From JAJDFU01 sp964641965 (lineage in GTDB: Bacteria > Bacteroidota > Bacteroidia > Chitinophagales > Saprospiraceae), in assembly GCA_964641965.1 (NCBI GenBank), contig CAZXLD010000003.1, positions 124,001 to 188,000 on the forward strand: a stretch of DNA of 64,000 nt, written 5' to 3'. The translations under genes and the position numbers were made by a program. Each line of letters starts with the position of its first letter. Positions within the stretch are counted from its first letter, which is position 1. The notes beneath the pieces are model-generated. The model was not told where the DNA came from and did not search any database. It saw only the letters and a program-made list of their open reading frames with translations. Positions 54,587 to 63,560 of this stretch are shown here, in pieces.

Positions 54587-55039
54587 ATGAGAGCTCTGGT
54601 TCAGCGAGTTAGTCAAGCTTCTGTCACCATCAACGGCCAGTTATATAGTGCAATCCAGGAGGGTTTACTGATCCTCTTGGGCGTAGAAGATGCCGATGGG
54701 CAAGAGGATCTTCAATGGCTTTCAAGAAAAATTCTGCATTTGCGCATTTTCAACGATGAAAATGGTGTGATGAACAGGTCGGTATTGGATATACAGGGTG
54801 AACTTTTGGTGGTAAGCCAATTCACACTTCATGCCAGTACCAGGAAAGGGAACCGCCCATCCTATATCCGAGCAGCTAAGCCGGAAGTTGCAATCCCAAT
54901 GTACGAATCCATGGTTGAGGAGTTAAGAACCACCAGTGGATTGCAGGTGGGGAAGGGTGCTTTTGGGGCGGACATGAAAGTAGCCTTGTTGAATGATGGA
55001 CCGGTTACCATTTGGATCGATTCGAAAAACCGGGAATGA
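54587..55039 (+). CDS. dtd: D-aminoacyl-tRNA deacylase
   Basis: Dtd hydrolyses D-amino acids and glycine mischarged on tRNAs, guarding translation. The 150-residue product begins MRALVQRVSQASV and shows SQFTLHAST (about 79-87), the KGNRPSY segment and C-terminal NDGPVTIWIDS with the family's Gly-cisPro site. ATG 54587 gives the usual N-terminus; the frame extends slightly upstream. It follows the SRAP gene by 31 bases. Confidence 0.96.
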   Translation: MRALVQRVSQASVTINGQLYSAIQEGLLILLGVEDADGQEDLQWLSRKILHLRIFNDENGVMNRSVLDIQGELLVVSQFTLHASTRKGNRPSYIRAAKPEVAIPMYESMVEELRTTSGLQVGKGAFGADMKVALLNDGPVTIWIDSKNRE

Positions 55040-55115
55040 ACGCTCTGATGCGTTGAATGACCTGTAGCTTAGTGAAACCATTAAAATCATCCTATCTCGA
55101 AATCTTCATATTAAA

Positions 55116-55463
55116 ATGACAATACAGGAAGCCCAAGAGACTGTTGACGAATGGATCAAAACCATAGGTGTTCGTTATTTCAATGAATTGACCAATACGG
55201 CCATCTTAATGGAAGAGGTGGGAGAATTGGCGCGCTTGATGGCTCGGATGTATGGCGAACAATCTTTCAAAAAAAAGGAAGACGAAATAGCTGCACCGGA
55301 GAAAATAGCCGATGAAATGGCAGATGTGTTGTTTGTGTTAATTTGTCTTGCCAATCAGACCGAAGTAGACCTAACAAGTGCCTTGGAGCATAGCCTGGAT
55401 AAGAAAACAAGCCGGGATAAAAATCGGCATAAAAGGAACCAGAAGCTGAAGAATCCAGAATGA
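55116..55463 (+). CDS. MazG-like nucleotide pyrophosphohydrolase
   Basis: The 115-residue all-helical protein belongs to the MazG/all-alpha NTP pyrophosphatase group, which hydrolyses NTPs or dNTPs to monophosphates. The metal-binding pattern is LMEEVGELARLMAR (EExxE) and IADEMADVLFVLICLAN (ExxDV). The C-terminus is Lys/Arg-rich. It is a single-domain short form. It may be cotranscribed with dtd (76-base gap). Confidence 0.9.
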   Translation: MTIQEAQETVDEWIKTIGVRYFNELTNTAILMEEVGELARLMARMYGEQSFKKKEDEIAAPEKIADEMADVLFVLICLANQTEVDLTSALEHSLDKKTSRDKNRHKRNQKLKNPE

Positions 55464-55669
55464 GGAAAAAGAACGATTTCTTTTCATAGGCTCCTTTCTT
55501 TTAGAGCCGCCTTCTTTCAGAGTAAAAGACGTATCCGTTAGATCTGATTATGCCATAGAGCTTGTCTATTCAATAGCCTTTTCTAAAGCTTGTTTAAATC
55601 GGTGTGGAAAACTTGAAGGATGAAAATCAACTACTTAATAGTGATTTAACAACCAGCGGCAAGTTTGCT

Positions 55670-56476
55670 TTAAAATTCGTAGCAGAAATCCACAAATTCC
55701 ATTATCGCCTGTTGACAACTACTTGTTTTCTCGTACATACCCATGTGCCCTACCCCATTCAATAAATGAACTTGTGCAATTTTTGGTAGTGCTATTTGAT
55801 GTAAAATCGAGTCTGTAGGAGGAAGTTGATCTTCCATTCCTATAATAAATAGTACCGGCAGGTCGGTATTTGATACCGTATCCTGTTCACCCTGCCGATC
55901 GCGCATAGCCAAGGTTACTGCAGCTAAGGCGTTATTGGAAAAGGAACTCGCTTTTTCCACAAGCTTTTCCACAAGTTGTCCATTTTTGTTTGCGAAATCA
56001 GGGGGAAATAACCTGGGTACAAACGATTTAGCGAATCGAGAAGCCCCATATTGCTGAATGAAGGCTGCGGTTTTCCGGCGTTCTTTTTTCTTTTCCACCG
56101 AATCCTCAAAAGGATGTGCATGAAATAACCCAAACCCTTTGCATGGTAAGTTCGGGTTTCGCCTCATGAAGTTAAGCGTGGTATACCCACCCAAAGAATG
56201 GCCAATAAGGACAAATTCGGTTAGCCCGTCTTGAAGTATAATTGCCTGGATGGCATCCGCTAGCAGGTCTATTGAGACAGGATGGATCGAATCTGACCCT
56301 CCGAATCCAGGAAAATCCAAGGTGATGACAGTAAGGCCATTCTCTGCTAAACCTGTAATCAGTTCATCAAATACCGAGCTATCTTCTCCAAAACCATGGA
56401 CCAGGATAAGGGTTTTGTTTCCACCTTTCGTTTTCTGGTACGCCAATTGGCCGCCTTTGAATGGAATTACTGGCAT
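55670..56476 (-). CDS. Alpha/beta hydrolase
   Basis: The 268-residue hydrolase has the motif LILVHGFGEDSSVF, the nucleophile elbow IGHSLGGYT, the acid in IGMEDQLPP and the His in NGVGHMGMYEK, so the catalytic triad is complete. It lacks a signal peptide and is probably cytoplasmic. ATG 56476 (MPVIPFKGGQL) is my choice; ATG 56506 adds ten residues. The substrate is unknown. Confidence 0.9.
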   Translation of the reverse strand: MPVIPFKGGQLAYQKTKGGNKTLILVHGFGEDSSVFDELITGLAENGLTVITLDFPGFGGSDSIHPVSIDLLADAIQAIILQDGLTEFVLIGHSLGGYTTLNFMRRNPNLPCKGFGLFHAHPFEDSVEKKKERRKTAAFIQQYGASRFAKSFVPRLFPPDFANKNGQLVEKLVEKASSFSNNALAAVTLAMRDRQGEQDTVSNTDLPVLFIIGMEDQLPPTDSILHQIALPKIAQVHLLNGVGHMGMYEKTSSCQQAIMEFVDFCYEF

Positions 56477-56704
56477 AAAATGCATATGAAACTTAACATA
56501 GGTCATCTATCCGGAAGCTAACAGTTGACCGACCATTAATATATGAAGTTGTTGGATTCAGGGATTGGAATTTTCCGTAGTACAGTTATCTAACCTAGCT
56601 TACAAATCCCTTTTTTCCAATTGCTTGCTAGTAAGAATTGCAGAATTCCTTTCCTATATTGAGGAACCCTATAAAAAATCAAAAAAGAAAACACATACCA
56701 CACC

Positions 56705-57964
56705 ATGGGCACCGCACCCATAAGCAGGGAGGGAAGTCTTCAGGAAGCACTGGAAAAGGAACTGCATCTAAAGCAGCATCAGATCAATCATCTTTTGAAG
56801 ATTACCCAAGCCATAAACAGCAATGAAAAAGCTGCCGGCCTATTTGAAATGTACCGCACCTTTCTCCAATGGGAAATCGGTTTGGGCAAAATGGCCCTGT
56901 ATGTCCAGGAAGATGGGTTTTGGATATGCGCAACCTCCATTGGTCTCGAAAACTCCAACCTTTGTGCCGATCTGAAGGACCGCTTACCCGAGTTTACAGA
57001 GATGACCAACCTGGAAAATGATCCCCACCCCTTGTTGGGAGAATTTGAAGTGGTTATTCCGGTTCGCCATAAAGAACATCCGATTGCCTATGTTTTTGTT
57101 GGGCAGTTCTTGGATGAAGATGATATCCTTGGAAAACTTCAGTTCATCACTACGCTGACTAATATCATTGCCTCAGCTATTGAGAACAAGCGACTGTTTA
57201 AACGCCAATTGGAACAGGAACGACTTAAACGAGAGATGGAATTGGCTGGCGAAATGCAGCGTATGCTCATTCCTTCCAGCTTGCCGAGCAAGAGGTGCTA
57301 TGAATTGGATTGCATCTACAAGCCGCATTATGGTGTGGGAGGCGATTATTTTGATTTCATTGAATTTGAGGATGATAAGATTGTTTTTTGTGTAGGCGAT
57401 ATTTCCGGTAAAGGAGTGGCAGCTGCCCTGCTAATGGCCAATTTTCAGGCCAATTTTCATACACTGATCAAGAAGCGGACCAATTTGCCGGAGTTTATTA
57501 AAGCACTAAATACTTCGGTGAATCTGATTACGCGAGGAGATCGGTTTATTACTTTTTTCATAGCTGAATACAACACGAAAAGCCGCCTTTTACGGTATGT
57601 CAATGCTGGCCACAATCCACCTATGTTGGTCACCGGTAACAAGGTTATCCCCTTGGAGATTGGATGCACACTTCTTGGTTCTTTCAAAGAAATGCCTGCC
57701 AGGATCAATATTGGAAAAATCACACTAGAAAAGGAGGCCATGGTGGTCGCCTACACGGATGGCCTTACAGATATCCAAAACCCCGAAGGTGTTTTCTTGA
57801 AGGAGGCAGCTTTGCATGATTTTGTACTTAGACACCATGGCCTGTCCGCCAAAGCTTTCAATAGTAACTTGCTTGAATTCTTGGAGAATTTCAAAGGAAT
57901 CCAGACGGTATATCCAGATGATTTTACCGTTTTGACCTGTAAAATTTTTGGGCAAGTAGGCTAG
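56705..57964 (+). CDS. SpoIIE-family PP2C-type serine phosphatase
   Basis: The 419-residue protein resembles RsbU/RsbP-type phosphatases, which dephosphorylate anti-anti-sigma factors in partner-switch signalling. An N-terminal helical segment is followed by a GAF-like sensor part (about 40-155) and a coiled linker (QLEQERLKREMELAGEMQRMLIP). The PP2C core shows GVGGDYFDFIE, FCVGDISGKGVAAALLMAN, YVNAGHNPP and AYTDGLTDIQ, with metal Asp residues present. The RsbW-like kinase at 25132 could be in the same pathway. No sigma or anti-anti-sigma factor is adjacent. Confidence 0.92.
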   Translation: MGTAPISREGSLQEALEKELHLKQHQINHLLKITQAINSNEKAAGLFEMYRTFLQWEIGLGKMALYVQEDGFWICATSIGLENSNLCADLKDRLPEFTEMTNLENDPHPLLGEFEVVIPVRHKEHPIAYVFVGQFLDEDDILGKLQFITTLTNIIASAIENKRLFKRQLEQERLKREMELAGEMQRMLIPSSLPSKRCYELDCIYKPHYGVGGDYFDFIEFEDDKIVFCVGDISGKGVAAALLMANFQANFHTLIKKRTNLPEFIKALNTSVNLITRGDRFITFFIAEYNTKSRLLRYVNAGHNPPMLVTGNKVIPLEIGCTLLGSFKEMPARINIGKITLEKEAMVVAYTDGLTDIQNPEGVFLKEAALHDFVLRHHGLSAKAFNSNLLEFLENFKGIQTVYPDDFTVLTCKIFGQVG

Positions 57965-58130
57965 TCGTGAGCAAACGCATACCGCTTGGTTACCTGCTTG
58001 CTTGCCGTGTTCTATCGCTCTGGTCTAAGGAATACATAGGTCTATCTACCAAAAATTGTCAAGCTCTTTCATTTTTTAATATTAGCTTCCAGAAAAGATT
58101 AAAGGAGACTAGTTTCCGTTACTAAGGTGT

Positions 58131-58940
58131 ATGAAAAGAAAAGAAACAGCAGGCGTTTTGGCACTTTTCCTGGGTTGGGCGGGAATTCATCGGTTTTACC
58201 TTGGTCAGGTTGGGCTCGGCATTCTTTATGCGCTGCTAATGTTTTCAGGGATTTCGGTCGTTTTGGGTATAATAGATGCTATCGTTTTTTTATCCATGGA
58301 TCAGGATACTTTTGACATTAAGTACAATCGGGAGTTCTACCGGGCAGTACGAAAGGATCGTGAAAAAAATGATCCCTTTAAACCCTATTGGCACGACCCT
58401 CCTCGCAGGCGAGAAGCACCTGATTTTACAAGGGCAAAACCACAACAATTGGCTCAAAGGGAAGTGAGAAAAGCAAATCCGCACAAAGCTGAAGGAATAC
58501 GCAAGTTCAAGGACTATGACTATGATGGAGCCATTGAGGAATTCAGAAAGGCTCTGGAAATAGAGCCTAATGATATAGCCACACACTTTAACCTAGCTTG
58601 TGCCTATTCCATCAATGAGCGTCCCGAACAATCCTTTGAAATGCTCGATAAGGCTGTGGCTTTGGGTTTCGATGATTTTGAACGTATCAAGAATCATGAA
58701 TCACTGGCCTATTTGAGAATCCAGCCGAAATTTGAAGATTTTGAAGCTAGAGGCTTTCGTCTGACTGATGATCCTGCACCATTAGAAGCGGTAGCGGTAA
58801 ATCCGGCTGAAGAAACAGAAGAGCTACCCGGAGATGAGGATAATCTGCTTGAACAACTCAAAAAGTTAGGTGAGTTAAAAGAGAAAGGCTTATTAAGTGA
58901 GGAGGAATTTGATGCCCAGAAAAAGAAGCTGTTGCGATAA
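58131..58940 (+). CDS. TM2-TPR-SHOCT domain protein
   Basis: The 269-residue protein joins three modules. The N-terminal TM2 domain (1-60) has two helices around a short loop (ALFLGWAGIHRFYLG and ILYALLMFSGISVVLGIIDA). TPR-like helices follow (about 120-170: EFRKALEIEPNDIATHFNLACAY). The end (about 238-269) is a SHOCT motif (LKKLGELKEKGLLSEEEFDAQKKKLL). It is an inner-membrane protein with a cytoplasmic scaffold tail. Function is unknown; SHOCT often accompanies membrane stress or assembly proteins. Confidence 0.88.
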   Translation: MKRKETAGVLALFLGWAGIHRFYLGQVGLGILYALLMFSGISVVLGIIDAIVFLSMDQDTFDIKYNREFYRAVRKDREKNDPFKPYWHDPPRRREAPDFTRAKPQQLAQREVRKANPHKAEGIRKFKDYDYDGAIEEFRKALEIEPNDIATHFNLACAYSINERPEQSFEMLDKAVALGFDDFERIKNHESLAYLRIQPKFEDFEARGFRLTDDPAPLEAVAVNPAEETEELPGDEDNLLEQLKKLGELKEKGLLSEEEFDAQKKKLLR

Positions 58941-59013
58941 ATTGACAAGGCCTTAAACCGGAGTTTGAAACTAATATCTAATCCTGTCGTTATTCGTTAT
59001 GAAATTCTAACTT

Positions 59014-59673
59014 ATGGTTGCTGAAGGTCTTATCTCGGACGTGATCATTCCCTTGCGCACATCAGATATAGGGGAAGATGCACTTAGCATGATGAACGAC
59101 TTTTATGTTCGGCATTTACCCATTGTTAACAACAAGCAACTCCTGGGCCTTCTTTCTGAAGATGACATTTTAAACTTTGACCCTCGGGAAGCAGTGGGAT
59201 CCTTTAGTCTCTCGCTGACCAGACCCTACGTAACAAGTGGCGACCATGTCTATGAGATAATGCGGCTATTAGCCGAACTAAATCTCACCTTGATTCCGGT
59301 AGTAGATGAGCAAAATAACTACATGGGTGTAGTCACACTGGAAGATGCCCTTAAGTTCTTTTCCAGGATGGCCTCTTTTTCAGAAACAGGCAGCACACTG
59401 GTGCTGGAGATTTCTCGCCAGGATTATATGCTCTCTGAAATTGCGCGCATTATTGAATCGGAAGGTGCATCCATAATCAGTTCCTTTATCACCTCCCGAC
59501 CGGATTCAGCCATGCTGGAACTGACCATCAAAATCAATCGTCAGAATATTCAATCCATTATTTCCACCTTGGAGCGGTTTGATTATCAGATCAAAGCTAC
59601 CTTCAATGAAATGGATTATGTAGACTCCTTAAGAGAGCGCTACGATGGGTTGATGTCTTATCTGAATGTTTAG
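59014..59673 (+). CDS. CBS-pair protein with C-terminal ACT-like domain (AcuB-like)
   Basis: The 219-residue protein has two CBS motifs (about 1-125: MNDFYVRHLPIVNNKQLLGLLSEDDI and LNLTLIPVVDEQNNYMGVVTLEDAL) and an ACT-like C-terminus (about 135-205). CBS pairs bind adenosine nucleotides and regulate partners. In Bacteroidota such a gene is regularly followed by nadK or an Omp85 gene, as here. A regulatory role in NAD or envelope metabolism is inference. Confidence 0.88.
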   Translation: MVAEGLISDVIIPLRTSDIGEDALSMMNDFYVRHLPIVNNKQLLGLLSEDDILNFDPREAVGSFSLSLTRPYVTSGDHVYEIMRLLAELNLTLIPVVDEQNNYMGVVTLEDALKFFSRMASFSETGSTLVLEISRQDYMLSEIARIIESEGASIISSFITSRPDSAMLELTIKINRQNIQSIISTLERFDYQIKATFNEMDYVDSLRERYDGLMSYLNV

Positions 59674-59751
59674 CTTTTAATTGTCATAATTCCGTTACCC
59701 TGATGTGATGGCAATTCTTATCTTGAAGAGAGGTATTTCTCATTGCTCTTC

Positions 59752-61158
59752 ATGAAGTTCCGATTTGTTACTCATATTATGACTATTTTTTTCGCTTTGC
59801 CTGCCGTGCTGGGTTTAGCGCAAAATTCTAATGTGGTCGTAATCAGTCAAATTCGAATCGAAGGCAATCGGCATACTAAAGAAAAGATTATCCTTCGCGA
59901 ACTCACCTTCAAGGTTGGGGACACGATCGCGCTACAGGCGTTGCCAACCGTGCTCAAAGAAAGCGAGCAATGGGTCATGAATACCAGCTTGTTCAACGAA
60001 GGGAAGGTTTACTTGGAGGGACCGGCAGCGGAGGGAAAGGTGGTGGTAAGTGTGAAAGAAGCCCTCTACATTTATCCGACACCCGTTTTTGAACTGGTTG
60101 ATCGCAACATCAAGGTTTGGTGGGTCCAGCATAACCGGTCTTTCCAACGCATGCGAATCGGTGGTGAATTCGTTCACACCAACCTCACCGGTAATCGGGA
60201 TCGGCTCAAGCTCACCGGACGCTTTGGCTACTCTCAGGAATATGCCCTTGAATATTCTACTCCTTATTTGGACAAGCGTCAGCGGCTATGGATGAATGTA
60301 GGCGGTAAGTTTGTCCAGCAGCGGGAAATCAACTACTCGAATTCAGGTAATATTCAATTTTTCTACCGGGACGAGGATCGATTCATCTTTCAATCCTGGA
60401 GAGGGTATTCGAGTTTGACCTTTCGCCCCAAAAATGAGTTTTGGCATCAGTTTGGAATGCAGTATACCTACAATCGGATAGACTCTACCGTAGCGGAAGA
60501 GATCAACCCCAATTATTTCCTGGGGGGTCGAACGCTACAGCGATACCTTTCCCTTTATTACACTTACCAATTTCAACGGGTAGACGTACGACCTTACCCA
60601 TGGGAGGGTTTTTCCTTTAATTTTCACATCCGAAAGGATGGGGTAGGTATTCACCCAGACCGGAACAATCTTTTTCTAAAAACAGATATAAGTGTTTTCT
60701 TGCCGATCGGCAAACGCTTCAATGCTGTATTTGTGACGGGTGGAAAGCTTTCCATTATTCGCCAACAGCAACCCTTTAACGATAATCGGGCCTTGGGCTT
60801 TGGCAATGCTTTTTTGTACGGCTACGATCTCTATGTGGTGGACGGATTGGATATGATCTATTTTCGAAATCGACTCCGACTCCATATGTTGGATTTTCGG
60901 GTCAACTTTGGGAAGGTTATGCCAATCAAATCCCTGCGTACGATGCCGGTGCGTCTGATCGGTTCTCTAAATAGTTCGCTTGGATTCATAAACGATCCGC
61001 ACAGTGAAGATTTTACGGCTTTTAATAATCAATTATTATACGGATTTGGATTGGGCCTGGATATGGTCTTCTTCTTTGATAAGGTACTTCGACTGGAATA
61101 CAGCTTCAACCACTTGATGGAAGGCGGCTTTTTTTTACGATTGGATTTCAACATTTAA
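59752..61158 (+). CDS. Omp85-family outer-membrane protein with one POTRA domain
   Basis: The 468-residue protein has a signal peptide (ending LGLAQ), a single POTRA-like domain (about 24-100: ISQIRIEGNRHTKEKIILRELTF) and a beta-barrel of the BamA/TamA superfamily. The final strand LRLDFNI ends in an aromatic/hydrophobic pattern typical of barrels. It is shorter than BamA, which has five POTRA domains, so it is a separate lineage member. I choose ATG 59752 rather than the TTG at 59743. It sits between the CBS protein and nadK. Confidence 0.88.
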   Translation: MKFRFVTHIMTIFFALPAVLGLAQNSNVVVISQIRIEGNRHTKEKIILRELTFKVGDTIALQALPTVLKESEQWVMNTSLFNEGKVYLEGPAAEGKVVVSVKEALYIYPTPVFELVDRNIKVWWVQHNRSFQRMRIGGEFVHTNLTGNRDRLKLTGRFGYSQEYALEYSTPYLDKRQRLWMNVGGKFVQQREINYSNSGNIQFFYRDEDRFIFQSWRGYSSLTFRPKNEFWHQFGMQYTYNRIDSTVAEEINPNYFLGGRTLQRYLSLYYTYQFQRVDVRPYPWEGFSFNFHIRKDGVGIHPDRNNLFLKTDISVFLPIGKRFNAVFVTGGKLSIIRQQQPFNDNRALGFGNAFLYGYDLYVVDGLDMIYFRNRLRLHMLDFRVNFGKVMPIKSLRTMPVRLIGSLNSSLGFINDPHSEDFTAFNNQLLYGFGLGLDMVFFFDKVLRLEYSFNHLMEGGFFLRLDFNI

Positions 61159-61200
61159 CAGTGCTCTACCTGGGCCTGGATTCATATATTCTTTTACCCT

Positions 61201-62085
61201 ATGCAGGTTGTGATATATAGCCAACATCTTCGAGATGGCGATCAACCCTATGTTCAGGCTTTATTTGATACACTGCACGAAGAGGGAATTACCGCCTATG
61301 TATTTGCCCCCTACCTGGAGAAGATCAAAGAGCTGGTGCACTTTAAGCGAGACGTGGGTACCTTCGAAGGCTACCTGGATTTTACTGTCAAGAAGTTTGA
61401 TTTCATGATCACCTTGGGTGGAGACGGGACCATCCTTTCGGCTACTACCTTGATTCGCGAACATGAAATTCCCATCCTGGGCATCAACCTCGGGCGGATG
61501 GGTTTCCTGGCCAGTATTGAGAAAAGGAGATTACAGCAAGCCATCCACCTTCTAAAAAGGGGAACATTCGAGGTGCAGGAGCGCCGGATGTTGCTGCTGG
61601 AAAGCAATATGCCTTTATTTGGAGAGATCCGGTTTGCGCTAAACGATTTTACCCTATTAAAGCGTGATACCTCCGCCATGATAACCATTCATACCTTTGT
61701 GAATGGAGCCTACCTCAATTCCTATTGGGCTGATGGTATCATTGTTGCAACACCGACTGGTTCTACCGGATATTCGCTAAGCTGCGGCGGCCCCATTATC
61801 TTCCCTGGATCCGGCAATTATGTGATCACACCGGTAGCGCCGCACAATCTCAATGTGCGCCCCATCGTAATATCTGACGATGCGGTCGTCAGTTTTGAGA
61901 TAGAAGGGCGTACCGAAAACTTTCTGGCAACGCTCGATTCCCGCTTTGAAATGATCACCTCTGCGCATCAATTGGCGGTTCGAAAAAACCCCTTTTGCAC
62001 CCGTTTGATCCGGATGATGGATATTGACTTTATGGATACCATTCGGGCGAAACTGGCCTGGGGCGTAGATACCCGCAATCGGTAA
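61201..62085 (+). CDS. nadK: NAD kinase
   Basis: NadK phosphorylates NAD to NADP with ATP. The 294-residue product has the motif LGGDGTILSA (about 76-85), GRMGFLAS, and TPTGSTGYSLSCGGPI with the Gly/Thr-rich NAD site. It matches the family in length and order. The Omp85 gene is 42 bases upstream and the cyclase begins two bases downstream. Confidence 0.97.
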   Translation: MQVVIYSQHLRDGDQPYVQALFDTLHEEGITAYVFAPYLEKIKELVHFKRDVGTFEGYLDFTVKKFDFMITLGGDGTILSATTLIREHEIPILGINLGRMGFLASIEKRRLQQAIHLLKRGTFEVQERRMLLLESNMPLFGEIRFALNDFTLLKRDTSAMITIHTFVNGAYLNSYWADGIIVATPTGSTGYSLSCGGPIIFPGSGNYVITPVAPHNLNVRPIVISDDAVVSFEIEGRTENFLATLDSRFEMITSAHQLAVRKNPFCTRLIRMMDIDFMDTIRAKLAWGVDTRNR

Positions 62086-62087
62086 GC

Positions 62088-62855
62088 ATGCAAGCCATAC
62101 TGGAACATGAAGGGAAAAGCTACCGCGTCGATTTGTCGGAACCGATCGACATCTCCATTCCCTTGTTCGAAGGAGAGCAGGGAGTCAATTGTTTTTATGC
62201 CCCTTTTCTGGAGTCCTTTCCGGTGAAGGCGGGTTCGTTTATCGGGTCCACCCAAGAAGGAGGGGCAGTCAATTTTCGGAATATTCGAATCAATCCGCAT
62301 GGGAACGGAACGCATACGGAATGTGTAGGCCATATATCGCAAGAGCCCTTTTCAATTCACGATTGCCTACAGTCGTTTCACTTTTTTGGGAATTTGGTAA
62401 GCGTGTACCCACAGCGTTTGCCCAATGGTGACCGGGTTATTTTACGAAGTCAGTTGGAAGCCTGCCTGGAGGGTAGTACGAAATGCAGCGCATTGATCCT
62501 ACGAACGCAGCCGAATGAGCAGGAATTCAAATGGCATGCTCACTATTCAGGAACTAATCCTCCTTATTTGGAAGCCGAGGCTGCAGCTTGGCTAGCCGGC
62601 TTGGGAATAGAACATTTGCTGGTCGATTTACCGAGTGTAGACCGGGAAGAAGATGAAGGTTTATTAAAGGCCCATAAGGCATTTTGGAAGTATCCTGACA
62701 ATATTCGGACTCATTGCACGATTTCTGAACTCATTTATGTCAACCAAAATATTCCTGATGGTTTATATTTAGTGAATATACAGATAGCCAGTTTTCAAAT
62801 TGACGTTAGTCCAAGTAAACCTGTTTTATATCCGTTATACCCAATAGACCAATAA
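62088..62855 (+). CDS. Cyclase-family metal-dependent hydrolase (kynurenine-formamidase-like)
   Basis: The 255-residue protein has the cyclase fold used by kynurenine formamidases and related amidohydrolases. The metal motif HGNGTHTECVGH is near 67-78, and a second conserved piece LLVDLPSVDREEDEG is near 181-195. The usual HxGTHxD form varies here (Glu-Cys after the second His). Substrate is unknown. It begins two bases after the nadK stop, so these two are translated together. Confidence 0.85.
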   Translation: MQAILEHEGKSYRVDLSEPIDISIPLFEGEQGVNCFYAPFLESFPVKAGSFIGSTQEGGAVNFRNIRINPHGNGTHTECVGHISQEPFSIHDCLQSFHFFGNLVSVYPQRLPNGDRVILRSQLEACLEGSTKCSALILRTQPNEQEFKWHAHYSGTNPPYLEAEAAAWLAGLGIEHLLVDLPSVDREEDEGLLKAHKAFWKYPDNIRTHCTISELIYVNQNIPDGLYLVNIQIASFQIDVSPSKPVLYPLYPIDQ

Positions 62856-62857
62856 TC

Positions 62858-63544
62858 ATGCCTCGTCAGCTCAATGCCAATGGTTCGCAAGTGCTTCGCG
62901 ATTTCCTGGAAATCGAGGAAAATGCTTTTCATCAGCGGATTCGTTTTTTTGAGACCCACCAGGATGAAATCCTTCTGCTGCCTGAAAAGGAGGAATTTGT
63001 CTTGAAAGAGGCTTATGCGGATGCGCTATTCCAGGTAGGAGCTTACAGAAAGCATTTGACGGTAGTGGATAAGCTTATAGAGGAAAGTATTCAGCAGAAT
63101 ATCCGTTTTTTCAAAGGTGAGGATATCTTCCAGGGGCTTCTGTTCAAAAAATCGGCTTCGTTGTATCAGTTGCATCGCTACGGGGAGGCAGAGCATATTT
63201 TGAAGGAACTCATACGCATCAACCCTGCTTTTCCAGACCCAGCTACTTTCCTGACAAAATGTCTTCGCCGAAAAAGGCCTCCCTGGCTGAATCGGGCCAA
63301 GGCAGCCAGTGTGTTTCTGTTTATTCTGACGGCTGGATTGATCTCTGTGGAAATGTTGGTAATGGAGCCCTTTTTCGAGGATTGGGCAGCCGATTTTGAA
63401 CGCGTTCGTTTCGGCACATTCGGCCTGGGAATAGTTTGCCTGGTAGGCGGTGAGGTCTGGCACCGACTGGAATGTAAAAATCGGGTCCGACTGTTTGTTC
63501 AGCAGGCCCGCCAACGCAAAAAGTGGGATCTTCCCAGTTCTTGA
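62858..63544 (+). CDS. Membrane protein of unknown function with helical N-terminal half
   Basis: The 228-residue protein has an all-helical N-terminal half (about 1-140), with a TPR-like pair near 108-140 (RYGEAEHILKELIRINPAFPD). Two membrane helices follow (about 150-170 and 188-205), then a basic tail. I do not recognise a family. It follows the cyclase gene by two bases, making nadK, cyclase and this gene a tight operon. Confidence 0.75.
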   Translation: MPRQLNANGSQVLRDFLEIEENAFHQRIRFFETHQDEILLLPEKEEFVLKEAYADALFQVGAYRKHLTVVDKLIEESIQQNIRFFKGEDIFQGLLFKKSASLYQLHRYGEAEHILKELIRINPAFPDPATFLTKCLRRKRPPWLNRAKAASVFLFILTAGLISVEMLVMEPFFEDWAADFERVRFGTFGLGIVCLVGGEVWHRLECKNRVRLFVQQARQRKKWDLPSS

Positions 63545-63560
63545 GGGCTATCAACCCGTT

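Noticed and set aside
55950..55985. Two TTTTCCACA DnaA-box-like motifs
   Set aside because: They lie inside the coding sequence of the alpha/beta hydrolase and have no AT-rich unwinding region beside them.
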